A stretch of DNA of 64,000 nucleotides from Chitinophaga sp. SYP-B3965 (lineage in GTDB: Bacteria; Bacteroidota; Bacteroidia; Chitinophagales; Chitinophagaceae): positions 1-64,000 of the forward strand of contig NZ_WJFD01000003.1 in assembly GCF_009647655.1 (NCBI RefSeq). Direction: 5' to 3'. Shown one piece after another: positions 42,708 to 52,244 of the stretch. Numbering within the stretch: position 1 is the stretch's first letter; each line of letters starts with the position of its first letter. The translations under genes and the position numbers were made by a program. Below the pieces are notes generated by a model. That model was not told the origin of the DNA and did not search any database. It was given only the letters and a program-made list of their open reading frames with translations.

Positions 42708-44381
42708 TTAGAACCCTAGTCCATGTTTCTCCTGCCACTCCTGCGCTGTTTCATATCCTGCATCTGCATGCCGGTAAATACCTAATGCCGGGTCATTGTA
42801 TAACACACGTTTCAAACAAGTGGCTGCACGATCTGTTCCATCTGCCAGTACCACCATGCCTGCATGTTGTGAATAGCCCATCCCTACGCCACCACCATGA
42901 TGGAAAGAGACCCAGGTAGCGCCACCTGCTGTATTAGACATCAGGTTTAACAAAGTCCAGTCGGATACTGCATCAGAGCCATCTTTCATAGATTCTGTTT
43001 CGCGGTTGGGCGAAGCCACAGAACCGCAATCCAGATGATCCCGGCCAATCACGATGGGCGCTTTTACTTTACCTGTTCTCACCAGTTCATTAAAGATCAA
43101 TCCTGCTTTTTCTCTTTCACCCATACCCAGCCAGCAGATGCGGGCAGGTAATCCCTGGAAGGCCACACGTTCCTGCGCTTTCTGCAACCAGTTGATCAGT
43201 GCTGTGTTTTCCGGAAATGCTTCCATCAATGCACGATCTGTGGTATAGATATCTTCAGGATCACCGGAGAGCGCTACCCAGCGGAATGGTCCTTTTCCTT
43301 CACAAAATAAGGGCCGGATATATGCAGGAGTGAAACCGGGGAAATTAAACGCATTCGCTTCTCCCCCTTCTTTGGCAAATTCGCGGATATTGTTACCATA
43401 GTCAAACGTAATCGAGCCGCGTTTTTGCAGTTCCAGCATATATCCTACATGGCGCGCCATGCTGCGCAATGCACGTTGTTTATATATAGCAGGATGGCTG
43501 ATCCGTAAAGCAATTGCTTCTGTTAAACTCAGGTCGTTGGGTACATAACCATTAATGGGATCATGTGCAGAAGTTTGATCAGTGAGGATGTCCGGTGTGA
43601 TATTGTCTTTGATCAAACGTTCCAGCAGATCACCGGCATCACTCACCAAACCGATGGATACTGCTTCTCCTTTACTTTGTGCTTCCCGCACCCATTGCAT
43701 CGCTTCTTCATAAGAATGCGTCATCCGGTCGATGTACTTTGTATCCAGGCGTTTTTGTATGCGTGTGGCATCTACATCTGCACCCAGGAACACAGCACCA
43801 GCCATGGTAGCGGCCAGTGGCTGTGCACCACCCATTCCGCCAATGCCTGCAGTCACCAGCAGTTTTCCTTTCAGGTCACCATTAAAATGCTGGCGACCAC
43901 ACTCCACAAAGGTTTCATAGGTACCTTGCAAAATACCCTGTGTACCGATATAGATCCAGCTGCCTGCTGTCATCTGTCCGTACATCATTAAACCCTTTGC
44001 GCGTAATTCATTAAAGTGTTCCCAGGTAGCCCATTTGGGTACGAGGTTACTATTGGCTAACAGTACACGCGGGGCTTGCGGATGCGTGCGTACGATGCCT
44101 ACTGGTTTACCGGATTGCACCAGTAAGGAATGCTCTTCATCCAGCGTCAGTAATATTTGTATGATCTTCTGCAAAGCTTCGCGGTTGCGTGCTGCCTGAC
44201 CTATGCCGCCATACACCACTAACTCTTCAGGGTTCTCTGCCACTTCATCATCCAGGTTATTCAGCAGCATGCGCAAAGGCGCTTCTGTTTGCCAGGATAA
44301 TGCATTCAGCTCTGTGCCGCGGGGGGCTTTGTAATGCGGGTGTGCCGCGTATGTATTAAGAAAGTTGGAATTGTCTTTCAT
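42708..44381 (-). CDS. hutU: Urocanate hydratase
   Basis: This enzyme adds water to urocanate to give imidazolonepropionate and needs tightly bound NAD. The protein is 557 residues, the usual size. It shows the start block RGTELNALSWQTEAPLRML, the NAD-binding glycine string TAGIGGMGGAQP and DQTSAHDPINGYVP, and the C-terminal HHGGGVGMGYSQHAG with the family glycines. Its start overlaps the hutH stop by 26 bases, so the two are translationally linked. Confidence 0.96.
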   Translation of the reverse strand: MKDNSNFLNTYAAHPHYKAPRGTELNALSWQTEAPLRMLLNNLDDEVAENPEELVVYGGIGQAARNREALQKIIQILLTLDEEHSLLVQSGKPVGIVRTHPQAPRVLLANSNLVPKWATWEHFNELRAKGLMMYGQMTAGSWIYIGTQGILQGTYETFVECGRQHFNGDLKGKLLVTAGIGGMGGAQPLAATMAGAVFLGADVDATRIQKRLDTKYIDRMTHSYEEAMQWVREAQSKGEAVSIGLVSDAGDLLERLIKDNITPDILTDQTSAHDPINGYVPNDLSLTEAIALRISHPAIYKQRALRSMARHVGYMLELQKRGSITFDYGNNIREFAKEGGEANAFNFPGFTPAYIRPLFCEGKGPFRWVALSGDPEDIYTTDRALMEAFPENTALINWLQKAQERVAFQGLPARICWLGMGEREKAGLIFNELVRTGKVKAPIVIGRDHLDCGSVASPNRETESMKDGSDAVSDWTLLNLMSNTAGGATWVSFHHGGGVGMGYSQHAGMVVLADGTDRAATCLKRVLYNDPALGIYRHADAGYETAQEWQEKHGLGF

Positions 44382-45924
44382 AAGAACCGTTTAAATTGAT
44401 TTGGTTTACTTCGGCCATATTATTGGCGATACGAACAAATGACTGGTCAACAATGATCTCATGCAGTGCGGCGATATCTGTGGCGAAGATCCTGTCTTTC
44501 GTAGCAAAGGTCACTTTAGACCTTGCGTAATCATGGCAGGCTTCCAGTACCGGCGCAGATTTGAAAGGCCGTCTGAAATCTATTGCCTGCGCGGCATACA
44601 GGAGTTCAATGGCTAAGATATATTCCAGATTACCGATCACCTGCATCAACTTGCGGCCACTGATAGAGCCCATGGATACATGATCTTCCTGCCCCAGGGA
44701 AGTAGGTACGCTATCTGCACTAGCAGGGAAACACAATGTTTTATTCTCTGTTACCAATGCAGCTGTGGTGTATTGCGGGATCATAAACCCGGAATTCAAT
44801 CCTGCATCCTGGATCAGTAATTTGGGTAATCCATATCGCCCTTCTATCATCATATAACAACGGCGGTCTGAAATATTACCCAGCTCTGCAGCCGCTACAG
44901 TAGCATAATCCAGCGGAATAGCCAAAGGCTGCCCGTGGAAGTTACCACCACTGATGGTATCCTCTGCGGAGAAGATGATGGGGTTATCCGTTACGGCATT
45001 CAGTTCAATGGAAGTGAGTTCCTGCAAATGTTTCCAGGCCGTGCGGGAAGCGCCATGCACCTGTGGCATACATCTTAATGAATAAGGATCCTGTACCCTG
45101 TCGCAATCCTTATGAGAAGCCATGATCTCAGAATTAGCCAGCAGTGCACTCAGGCGGTTTGCCACTAACTGATTGCCGGCATAAGGGCGCAATGCATGCA
45201 AGCGGGGATCGAACGGTTTGGCAGTGCCCATCAAACCTTCCAGGGACATAGCCCCGATGAGGTCTGCAGCTTCCAGTGCATTATGCAAACGCGCTACTGC
45301 TTTCACGGCAAATGAAAGAATGAACTGTGTACCATTGATCAATGCCAGCCCTTCTTTCGGTCCTAATATAACAGGCGTTAGTCCTTCCTGTTGTAAAGCA
45401 ACACCTGCGGGTACTTTCGTTCCTTTATACCATACATCTCCCAAACCTATCAGCGGCAGGAAAAGATGCGATAAAGGGGCAAGATCTCCGGATGCGCCTA
45501 CAGAGCCTTTCTCCGGCACTAAAGGAGTTACGTTGTTATCAATGAACCAGATGATCCTTTCCAGCGTAACAGGGTTCACACCTGAATATCCCTGTGCCAG
45601 GGCCTGTACTTTTGTGATCAGCATCAACCGCGCAATCTCTTCCGGAATGGGTGCGCCCACGCCTACACTATGACTTTGCAGGATGTTATACTGCAAAGCC
45701 CTCGTATCTTCTTCAGAGATCTTGGTATCACATAAAGGCCCAAAGCCTGTATTGATACCATATACCGTTGTATGCTCCTTTACAATTGCCTGTACATGCT
45801 GGTGACTGGTATTCACCCGCTGCATCACTTCCGGTGTGAGTACCCCGCGGGTCCTTCCGGCGGCAATGTCCAACGCAATAGCAACGGTCAGGGATTCCTG
45901 ACCGTATTTAAAAACCTGACTCAT
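44356..45924 (-). CDS. hutH: Histidine ammonia-lyase
   Basis: This is the first enzyme of histidine breakdown, removing ammonia to form urocanate. The self-formed MIO cofactor comes from Ala144-Ser145-Gly146 in GASGDLAPLSHL. Tyr54 in VYGINTGFG and the GNFHGQPLA segment complete the active site. At 522 residues it is normal. It follows the MarR gene with an ATGA overlap and leads into hutU. No histidine permease gene is seen in the window. Confidence 0.96.
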   Translation of the reverse strand: MSQVFKYGQESLTVAIALDIAAGRTRGVLTPEVMQRVNTSHQHVQAIVKEHTTVYGINTGFGPLCDTKISEEDTRALQYNILQSHSVGVGAPIPEEIARLMLITKVQALAQGYSGVNPVTLERIIWFIDNNVTPLVPEKGSVGASGDLAPLSHLFLPLIGLGDVWYKGTKVPAGVALQQEGLTPVILGPKEGLALINGTQFILSFAVKAVARLHNALEAADLIGAMSLEGLMGTAKPFDPRLHALRPYAGNQLVANRLSALLANSEIMASHKDCDRVQDPYSLRCMPQVHGASRTAWKHLQELTSIELNAVTDNPIIFSAEDTISGGNFHGQPLAIPLDYATVAAAELGNISDRRCYMMIEGRYGLPKLLIQDAGLNSGFMIPQYTTAALVTENKTLCFPASADSVPTSLGQEDHVSMGSISGRKLMQVIGNLEYILAIELLYAAQAIDFRRPFKSAPVLEACHDYARSKVTFATKDRIFATDIAALHEIIVDQSFVRIANNMAEVNQINLNGSYERQFQLS

Positions 45925-46427
45925 GGATGGATCGTTTTGGTGTTTTTATCTATCGCCATGCTGATGCGTTCTGCCAGTGATCTGTTTTCTACAGACCGCT
46001 CCAGTGCGCCGATGGCTTCCAGTATTTTGCTGCTTTGTTTATCTTCCATGGCGAGTTCCGTCATGGCTGTTTCAATACCTTTCCAGATGGGTAATACCTG
46101 TGCCAGCAATGCCGCTCCTTCTTTCGTGAATTCCACCCACTGCCTTCGTCCGTCTTCTTCACAACGGCTGGCATCTACCAGGCCTTTCTTTTTCAGGTTG
46201 GTAATAAGCTGGCTCACGGCAGAATGGGATACTTCCAGTTCCTGGGCAATATCCATCAGCGTTAAACGCTCTTTGTCTTTCAGGAGATAGAAGAGAGGGA
46301 ACCAGCTGGCATCAAAAGCAATGCCCGCCTGGTCATAGACCTTATTGACCTCCGCGAGGAAATACTCACTCAACCGCCGCAGGCGGCTGCCGAAGATCAG
46401 GTAACCGAGTTTTGGATAGAAGCTCAT
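45921..46427 (-). CDS. MarR-type regulator of the hut operon
   Basis: A 168-residue winged-helix regulator. The DNA-reading helix lies in MDIAQELEVSHSAVSQLITNL, and the wing is RCEEDGRRQW. It is the first gene of the hut operon and its stop overlaps the hutH start, so it probably represses or times its own operon. A perfect palindrome of MarR-operator size touches its start codon. The ligand that relieves binding could be urocanate or another intermediate, but nothing in the sequence shows this. Many hut operons use HutC (GntR) instead; a MarR protein in this position is less usual. Confidence 0.9.
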   Translation of the reverse strand: MSFYPKLGYLIFGSRLRRLSEYFLAEVNKVYDQAGIAFDASWFPLFYLLKDKERLTLMDIAQELEVSHSAVSQLITNLKKKGLVDASRCEEDGRRQWVEFTKEGAALLAQVLPIWKGIETAMTELAMEDKQSSKILEAIGALERSVENRSLAERISMAIDKNTKTIHP

Positions 46428-46453
46428 AAAATATATAAGTGCTTATATATTTT
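46428..46453. promoter_or_regulatory. Perfect 26-bp palindrome, likely MarR operator
   Basis: AAAATATATAAG (46428-46439) and CTTATATATTTT (46442-46453) are perfect inverted arms around a two-base centre. The palindrome ends directly before the MarR start codon at 46427, so a bound dimer would cover the transcription start region. Half-sites of ATATATAAG type with this spacing fit MarR dimers. Confidence 0.7.
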
Positions 46454-46460
46454 ACAATAT

Positions 46461-46491
46461 TAAGAAATCCGGATCATTTCACCCGGATTTC
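46461..46491 (-). terminator. Terminator of the SET-domain gene
   Basis: AAATCCGG (46465-46472) pairs with CCGGATTT (46483-46490) around a ten-base loop. On the minus strand it is followed by CTTAATATTG. It separates the SET gene from the hut promoter. Confidence 0.55.
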
Positions 46492-46504
46492 TTTTAAGGG
46501 AATT

Positions 46505-46897
46505 TTACTTGCGTTTTACGTCGAACCAAACAGGTGATTTGTCTTCGATATCTCCATTGTAGTTGATGGAGAGTTCCTCGCCCTTCTTGATATCACGGCG
46601 GGTTTTGATGGCCATTGTTTCGGCATCAAAATCCATCTCGTACTCACAATTAGGTTCGTAAGCATGGTTGTAGATAGAGCAGAAACCTAATGCAATACAT
46701 GAACGTGTTTCACGTACTCCCCAAAGGAAGATGTAATTGTGCAGTTTGGTTTTGTCCACTATAGAGGTATCGTTGCCAGACAATACAAGCACAGGAGAAA
46801 TTTCAATCTGTGTTCCGGCAGGAATAGCTTCTTTGGTGAAAACACCACGACCTTTCTCTTTGGTCTTATTAACGTATAAATACGGCTTGATCATCAT
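46505..46897 (-). CDS. SET domain protein, putative lysine methyltransferase
   Basis: A 130-residue protein that is little more than a SET domain. It has the N-terminal GRGVFTKEAIPAGTQI strand, the core ALGFCSIYNHAYEPNCEY (where eukaryotic SET proteins have NHSCxPN) and the closing motif KKGEELSINY. The S-adenosylmethionine and lysine pockets are therefore plausible. Bacterial stand-alone SET proteins are found in this phylum with unknown targets. It is divergent from the bestrophin-like gene and is not part of the hut operon. Confidence 0.85.
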   Translation of the reverse strand: MMIKPYLYVNKTKEKGRGVFTKEAIPAGTQIEISPVLVLSGNDTSIVDKTKLHNYIFLWGVRETRSCIALGFCSIYNHAYEPNCEYEMDFDAETMAIKTRRDIKKGEELSINYNGDIEDKSPVWFDVKRK

Positions 46898-46975
46898 AAC
46901 TCACTAAAATATAGAAGCCGTAAAGTAAAGCTAAACCCATCAGTTATCAAAATAACAAGTGATCCATATAGATAT

Positions 46976-46983
46976 TATTTTTG
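46976..46983 (+). promoter_or_regulatory. -7 box (TATTTTTG) abutting the bestrophin-like gene
   Basis: TATTTTTG ends five bases before ATG 46989. This box lies inside any longer frame starting from the upstream GTG (46959), which argues for ATG 46989 as the true start and for a leaderless mRNA. Confidence 0.55.
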
Positions 46984-46988
46984 CAGGT

Positions 46989-47864
46989 ATGATCAATTAT
47001 AATCCTCAGGAGTGGTTCACCTTCATCTTCCGCATCCATAAAGCGGACACTGTTAAGAGGCTGGTGCCCATGTTCATAGCCCTATCCATCTACTCTGCCG
47101 CCATAGCCTGGCTGGAACTGGAGTTTTTCAGATTATCAGATAATGCACACATCAAGAACATCACGGCTATGCATGGCCTGCTGGGTTTTGTGATCTCCCT
47201 GTTGTTAGTGTTCCGTACCAACACAGCCTATGATCGTTGGTGGGAAGGCCGCAGGCAATGGGGCGCGTTAGTGAACACCAGCCGTAACCTGGCTATAAAA
47301 CTGCAATGCATGTTACCTTCCGGCCACGCCGCCAGAAGATACTTTTCCCATATGATCCCTAACTATGCCATGGTATTGAAAGATCATCTCCGCGGGGAAT
47401 TCCACCCGCTTAAGCTGGAAGGTTTAACGGAGGAGGAGATGGGACATCTGCATTCAGGGGAACACATCCCTAACCAGATTGCTACCATGATATTGGGCAA
47501 AGTGAATGAACTGTACCGCCAGCAGGTGATCTCAGGCGATCAGCTGATCATCCTCAATAACCAGCTGGAATCGCTCACAGATGTTTGCGGTGCCTGCGAA
47601 AGGATCAAGAACACCCCTATCCCCTTTTCTTACAGTGTGTTCCTGAAGAAGTTTATTTTCTTTTATGTGATGACCCTGCCCATGGGATATGTATTCGGGT
47701 TAGGTTACCTTGTGATCCCCATGGTAGTATTCATCTTCTATGTGCTGGCCAGTTTAGAGCTGATCGCAGAAGAGATCGAAGACCCCTTTGGCAAGGATGC
47801 CAACGACCTGCCCATGGAATCTATAGCAGGCAATATCCGCAAGCACGTGCAGGAGATACTGTAA
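46989..47864 (+). CDS. Bestrophin-like anion channel family protein
   Basis: A 291-residue membrane protein of the bestrophin (UPF0187) family. It has the family start NPQEWFTFIFRIHKADTVKR, then FVISLLLVFRTNTAYDRWWEGR with the tryptophans of the pore neck, and later GACERIKNTPIPFSYSVFLK. The last part gives two more membrane segments. Bacterial members are ion channels. The start is at the ATG 46989, not at the upstream GTG, because a -7 promoter box lies between them. mgtE follows 30 bases later on the same strand, so it is likely co-transcribed. Confidence 0.92.
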   Translation: MINYNPQEWFTFIFRIHKADTVKRLVPMFIALSIYSAAIAWLELEFFRLSDNAHIKNITAMHGLLGFVISLLLVFRTNTAYDRWWEGRRQWGALVNTSRNLAIKLQCMLPSGHAARRYFSHMIPNYAMVLKDHLRGEFHPLKLEGLTEEEMGHLHSGEHIPNQIATMILGKVNELYRQQVISGDQLIILNNQLESLTDVCGACERIKNTPIPFSYSVFLKKFIFFYVMTLPMGYVFGLGYLVIPMVVFIFYVLASLELIAEEIEDPFGKDANDLPMESIAGNIRKHVQEIL

Positions 47865-47894
47865 TTGCCTAATTTCGCTCAAGCGTCTGATCAT

Positions 47895-49271
47895 ATGGAA
47901 AATGAAGTTTTACTGGAAAGGTTTGAGCAGTTAGCTCATGAGCATAATTTCCGGGAGTTGAAAGAACTCCTGGACGATCAACTCATTACAGACATTGCGG
48001 AACTTATTTATGAGGTACCGGATCAGTCTACCCTGATCATTAATCACCTTACCCTTGGGCGTGCTGCTGCTGCGTTCAGGATCCTTGAATTCCCCACACA
48101 GGAAGATCTTATCCGGGACCTGCCGGCACATAAGATCGCAGAACTGCTGAATGAACTGCCGCCGGATGACAGAACGGCCTTCCTGGAAGAACTCCCCAGC
48201 CAGGCAGTTACAGAACTCATTAAATTACTGAACCCGGAAGAAAGGAAGATAACCCTTGCCCTCCTGGGTTATCCGGAGAACAGCGTAGGCCGGATCATGA
48301 CGCCGGACTATATAGCAGCCAAAGCACACTGGACAGTGGAGCAGGTACTCCGTCACATTCGCATGTATGGCCGGGATTCTGAGACCATTGATGTTATTTA
48401 TATTATTGACAACGAAGGCAAACTGCTGGATGATTTCAGGATCCGTGAGTTCCTGCTGGTATCTCCGGAAACACTGGTGGAAAACCTGATGGACCACCGC
48501 TTTGTTTCCCTCCATGCGAATGATGAACAGGAAGAAGCTGTACAGGTGTTCCGGCTGGAAAATCGTGTAGCCCTTCCGGTATTGGACGATGCAGGTGTGA
48601 TGCTGGGCATTGTGACGATCGATGACATGTTGTGGATCTTAAATGAAGAACATACAGAAGATATCCAAAAGATCGGGGGTACCGAGGCTTTAGATGAACC
48701 TTACCTGGATATGCCTTTATTAAGCCTGATCAAAAAACGGGTGGGATGGCTGATCATCCTTTTTATCGGTGAAATGCTCACTGCTTCCGTGATGGCTTAT
48801 TTTGAAGATGAAATTGCCAAAGCCGTCGTGCTTGCCATGTTCATCCCCCTGATCATTTCCAGTGGTGGCAACAGCGGTTCACAGGCTTCCACCTTGATCA
48901 TACAGGCCATGGCGCTGGGTGAGCTCACTATCAAAGACTGGTGGAGAGTGATGCGGCGGGAAATCCTTTCCGGTATTATGCTCGGTTCTGTATTAGGACT
49001 TATTGGGTTTATAAGAATATTGGTGTGGAATTCTTTTTTCCATACTTATGGCGACCATACTGTTCTCATTGCCCTTACACTGGGCGTATCACTGATAGGT
49101 GTAGTGTTATGGGGTACTTTATCCGGCTCCATGCTGCCATTGATCTTGAAGAGAGCAGGTGCTGACCCTGCCAGCTCCTCTGCACCCTTTGTAGCCACGC
49201 TGGTGGATGTAACGGGTCTGTTGATCTACTTCTCTGTTGCTTATATTTTCCTGAAAGGGATCTTACTTTAA
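47895..49271 (+). CDS. mgtE: Magnesium transporter MgtE
   Basis: An inner-membrane Mg2+ channel gated by cytoplasmic Mg2+. The N domain of helices (LELPSQAVTEL-type repeats) covers about 1-135. Two CBS domains follow to about 265. The membrane part (from about 290) has FIPLIISSGGNSGSQASTL, the family pore motif, and later SGSMLPLILKRAGADPA. The 458-residue length is normal. The start is the ATG at 47895; a longer frame from TTG 47865 is not needed. The stop overlaps the stop of the convergent phosphatase gene. Confidence 0.95.
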   Translation: MENEVLLERFEQLAHEHNFRELKELLDDQLITDIAELIYEVPDQSTLIINHLTLGRAAAAFRILEFPTQEDLIRDLPAHKIAELLNELPPDDRTAFLEELPSQAVTELIKLLNPEERKITLALLGYPENSVGRIMTPDYIAAKAHWTVEQVLRHIRMYGRDSETIDVIYIIDNEGKLLDDFRIREFLLVSPETLVENLMDHRFVSLHANDEQEEAVQVFRLENRVALPVLDDAGVMLGIVTIDDMLWILNEEHTEDIQKIGGTEALDEPYLDMPLLSLIKKRVGWLIILFIGEMLTASVMAYFEDEIAKAVVLAMFIPLIISSGGNSGSQASTLIIQAMALGELTIKDWWRVMRREILSGIMLGSVLGLIGFIRILVWNSFFHTYGDHTVLIALTLGVSLIGVVLWGTLSGSMLPLILKRAGADPASSSAPFVATLVDVTGLLIYFSVAYIFLKGILL

Positions 49272-49819
49272 TACCTTGTACGGATCACCTTTGATAGTTT
49301 CCTTCCTTTATATACCATAAAGAGGAAATTATAATCATTCTCCCCGATAGTGTCCCGTGGAAAAGTGTTAAGGCTTCTAAGGATAGGGATCAGGGTGTTA
49401 CTATGCCCTATCACCAGGATCTTTTTACCCCAGTCGTTATTACGGCTGATCTCATACAGCAGGGATTCTCCCGTACTATCCGGTTTATATAAAGCAGTAT
49501 CTATGTTCCCTAAGATCCGCAGGGAATCTCCTGTTTGCAATGTGCGTCTGAATGGCGTGGAGTAAATGCGGGTAATACCAGAATCCTTCAGTATCCTGTA
49601 TAATTTCCCGGCCCTTTTCAGTCCGGCCTCCGTAAGTGTGGAATCTGCACCGGGGTTCTTTTCCGCATGCCGCACCACAAAGAAAGTACCTGTAAGAAAA
49701 GTACTATCTTCCGTAACAGGTACCTGCACCCGTGGCTGCTGCTTCACCGGCGCTGGTCCGCAGGCTGCTAAGAAGGTGATTACGAACACTGTGCCGGTCA
49801 TCATTTTGCGTGAGATCAT
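49268..49819 (-). CDS. Histidine phosphatase family lipoprotein
   Basis: A 183-residue protein with a lipoprotein signal (lipobox LAAC, Cys20). The start is placed at 49819, because longer frames lack a signal and would overlap the divergent peptidase gene. The catalytic motif RHAEK begins at Arg50, and the second histidine lies in VIGHSNTL. RTLQTGDSL matches the phosphoglycerate mutase/SixA fold. It is therefore a periplasmic or surface phosphatase of unknown substrate. It overlaps mgtE by four bases tail-to-tail. Confidence 0.85.
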   Translation of the reverse strand: MISRKMMTGTVFVITFLAACGPAPVKQQPRVQVPVTEDSTFLTGTFFVVRHAEKNPGADSTLTEAGLKRAGKLYRILKDSGITRIYSTPFRRTLQTGDSLRILGNIDTALYKPDSTGESLLYEISRNNDWGKKILVIGHSNTLIPILRSLNTFPRDTIGENDYNFLFMVYKGRKLSKVIRTRY

Positions 49820-49875
49820 GCTGGGTTGTTTATTATATTGCAACAAATTATAGAATTCTTCACTATTATACAAAC

Positions 49876-52221
49876 ATGAAAAAAACACTGCTCCTCCTCG
49901 CCGGTCTTTTTTTATCAACCCTTACATATGCACAAACCCTCACCGTTGAGAAGATCATGCGGGATCCGAAGTGGATCGGCACCTCTCCGGATAACTTAAA
50001 ATGGAGTGCAGATGGTAAAACAGTTTACTTTAACTGGAACCCGGAAAAAGCAATGGCGGATTCACTCTATGCCATTACCCTTGCTAAACAAACACCTGTG
50101 AAAACTAATGCAGCAGACAGGTTGCTGATCGCCGCACGGGGTTACGGACAGTATAACAAAGCCCGCACACAACTCGTTTATACTTACTACGGCGATATTT
50201 ATTTACAGGATATAGCCACCGGCAAAGAGACCCGCATCACCCAAACAGCAGAAACGGAAACGCAGGTGGATTTTGCGATGCAGGATACCCGCATCCTCTT
50301 CCGCCGCAACCGCAACCTGTTCACCTGGGATATCAAAACAGGTTTGATCGAGCAATTCACTGACTTTGTGCATGGCGCCAAACCAATAGAAAGAAAAGAA
50401 ACGCTGAGTAAACAGGACCAGTTCCTGAAGGATCAGCAAATGGAATTAATGCAGGTATTGAAAGATAAAAAAGCAAAGGCAGATGCTGCAGCAGCTTTTA
50501 CCAAAAGCCAGCCTAAAGCACCTCAGATGCGTTCCCTTTACCTGGAAGATAAAACATTAAGTGAAGTGGAATTAAGCCCCGATGGCCGTTTTGTAGTGTA
50601 TCGTTTAAGTGAGGAACAGCCGGGAGAAAAAACCACTATCGTTCCCAGCTATGTAACAGAAACAGGTTATACCACAGATATCAGGAGCCGCAGCAAAGTA
50701 GGCGCACCATGGGAGAAAAACGAATCCTTTGTGTACGACAGGGAGAAAGACACAGTGATCCTCATTAAAACCGCTAACATTCCGGGCATTACAGATAAAC
50801 CTGATTATGCCGCCACGAAAGATACCGGCAAAGCAAAGAACCGCGGTGTGATCATCAGCGGCCCTTACTGGTCAGAGAAAGGAACGTATGCAGTAGTAGA
50901 CATCAACTCACAGGATAACAAAGACCGCTGGATCATGTTACTGGATGCAGCTACCGGTACACTCCGTTTGCTGGACCGCCAGCGGGATGAAGCTTGGATA
51001 GGCGGCCCTGGCATTGGCTGGGGAAACATTGGCTGGGTGGATGAACAAACCATCTGGTTCCAGAGTGAGGCTACGGGCTATTCACACCTCTACACCATGA
51101 ACGTGGCCACTAATAAAAAACAGGCCTTAACCAGTGGAAATTATGAAGTGCAGGATGTAACACTGTCGCATAACAAACAACACTTCTACCTCCTTACCAA
51201 TGAAGTGCATCCTGGTGAAAAACAGTATTACCGTTTACCGGTTACAGGTGGCAAAGCAGAAAGGATCACCAGCATGGCCGGTGCCCATACTGTTACACTT
51301 TCACCGGATGAAAAATGGATCGCTTATCGTTATTCCACTTCCAACAAACCCTGGGAAATGTACCTCCAGGAAAATAAAGCAGGCGCCAAACCGGTACAGA
51401 TCACAGAGCTGGCACAGTCCGAAGAGTTCAAGGCCTACCCCTGGAGAGAAGCAAATGTGATCACCTTTAAAGCACGTGATAATGAAATGGTGCACGCACG
51501 CGTCTTTACGCCGGAAACCGCCAAACGTAACGGCGCTGCGGTGATCTTTGTGCATGGTGCAGGTTATCTGCAGAATGCACACAAATGGTGGAGCCAGTAT
51601 TTCCGGGAATACATGTTCCATAATCTTTTAACAGACCTTGGTTATACCGTATTGGATATGGACTATCGTGGCAGCGCAGGTTATGGCCGCGACTGGCGCA
51701 CCGGCATCTATCGTTTTATGGGAGGAAAAGATCTCACAGACCAGGTGGACGGGGCAAAGTTCCTTGCACAGAACTATGGTGTAGATCCTAAACGTGTAGG
51801 TATTTACGGCGGCAGTTATGGCGGGTTCATTACCCTCATGGCCATGTTCACCACACCGGATGATTTTGCAGCAGGCGCAGCGCTTCGTTCTGTTACAGAC
51901 TGGGCGCATTATAATCATGGATATACTTCCAACATCCTCAACGAACCTTTTACGGATAGCATCGCTTACCGCAAATCCTCTCCCATCTATTATGCAGAGG
52001 GGCTGAAAGGGCATCTGCTGATGTGTCATGGTATGGTGGATACCAATGTGCATTTCGAGGACATTGTACGCCTCAGCCAGCGCCTCATAGAACTGGGTAA
52101 AAACAACTGGGAACTGGCAGTATACCCTGTTGAAGATCACGGGTTTACAGAGCCTGCCAGCTGGACGGATGAGTACAAACGCATACTGGGCCTGTTCGAG
52201 AAAGTATTGCAACGGCGCTAA
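49876..52221 (+). CDS. S9 family serine peptidase (prolyl-oligopeptidase fold)
   Basis: An exported peptidase of 781 residues. The start ATG at 49876 begins a clean signal peptide (MKKTLLLLAGLF, cleavage near TYAQ). The N-terminal beta-propeller (about 30-500) shows repeated WSADGK-type, LSPDGR and LSPDEKW blades. The C-terminal alpha/beta hydrolase has the catalytic Ser647 in GGSYGG, Asp722 in MVDTN and His755 in EDHGF. It resembles dipeptidyl-peptidase IV and related acylaminoacyl peptidases. It lies 59 bases ahead of the TraB/GumN gene. Confidence 0.93.
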   Translation: MKKTLLLLAGLFLSTLTYAQTLTVEKIMRDPKWIGTSPDNLKWSADGKTVYFNWNPEKAMADSLYAITLAKQTPVKTNAADRLLIAARGYGQYNKARTQLVYTYYGDIYLQDIATGKETRITQTAETETQVDFAMQDTRILFRRNRNLFTWDIKTGLIEQFTDFVHGAKPIERKETLSKQDQFLKDQQMELMQVLKDKKAKADAAAAFTKSQPKAPQMRSLYLEDKTLSEVELSPDGRFVVYRLSEEQPGEKTTIVPSYVTETGYTTDIRSRSKVGAPWEKNESFVYDREKDTVILIKTANIPGITDKPDYAATKDTGKAKNRGVIISGPYWSEKGTYAVVDINSQDNKDRWIMLLDAATGTLRLLDRQRDEAWIGGPGIGWGNIGWVDEQTIWFQSEATGYSHLYTMNVATNKKQALTSGNYEVQDVTLSHNKQHFYLLTNEVHPGEKQYYRLPVTGGKAERITSMAGAHTVTLSPDEKWIAYRYSTSNKPWEMYLQENKAGAKPVQITELAQSEEFKAYPWREANVITFKARDNEMVHARVFTPETAKRNGAAVIFVHGAGYLQNAHKWWSQYFREYMFHNLLTDLGYTVLDMDYRGSAGYGRDWRTGIYRFMGGKDLTDQVDGAKFLAQNYGVDPKRVGIYGGSYGGFITLMAMFTTPDDFAAGAALRSVTDWAHYNHGYTSNILNEPFTDSIAYRKSSPIYYAEGLKGHLLMCHGMVDTNVHFEDIVRLSQRLIELGKNNWELAVYPVEDHGFTEPASWTDEYKRILGLFEKVLQRR

Positions 52222-52244
52222 TGCCGCCGCGGCCGTATTTTCAG

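Noticed and set aside
46959..46988. GTG start for the bestrophin-like gene
   Set aside because: A TATTTTTG -7 box lies between the GTG and the ATG, and the family sequence begins at the ATG.
49820..49918. Longer start for the histidine phosphatase lipoprotein (49918)
   Set aside because: It would overlap the start of the divergent S9 peptidase gene and would hide the lipoprotein signal.
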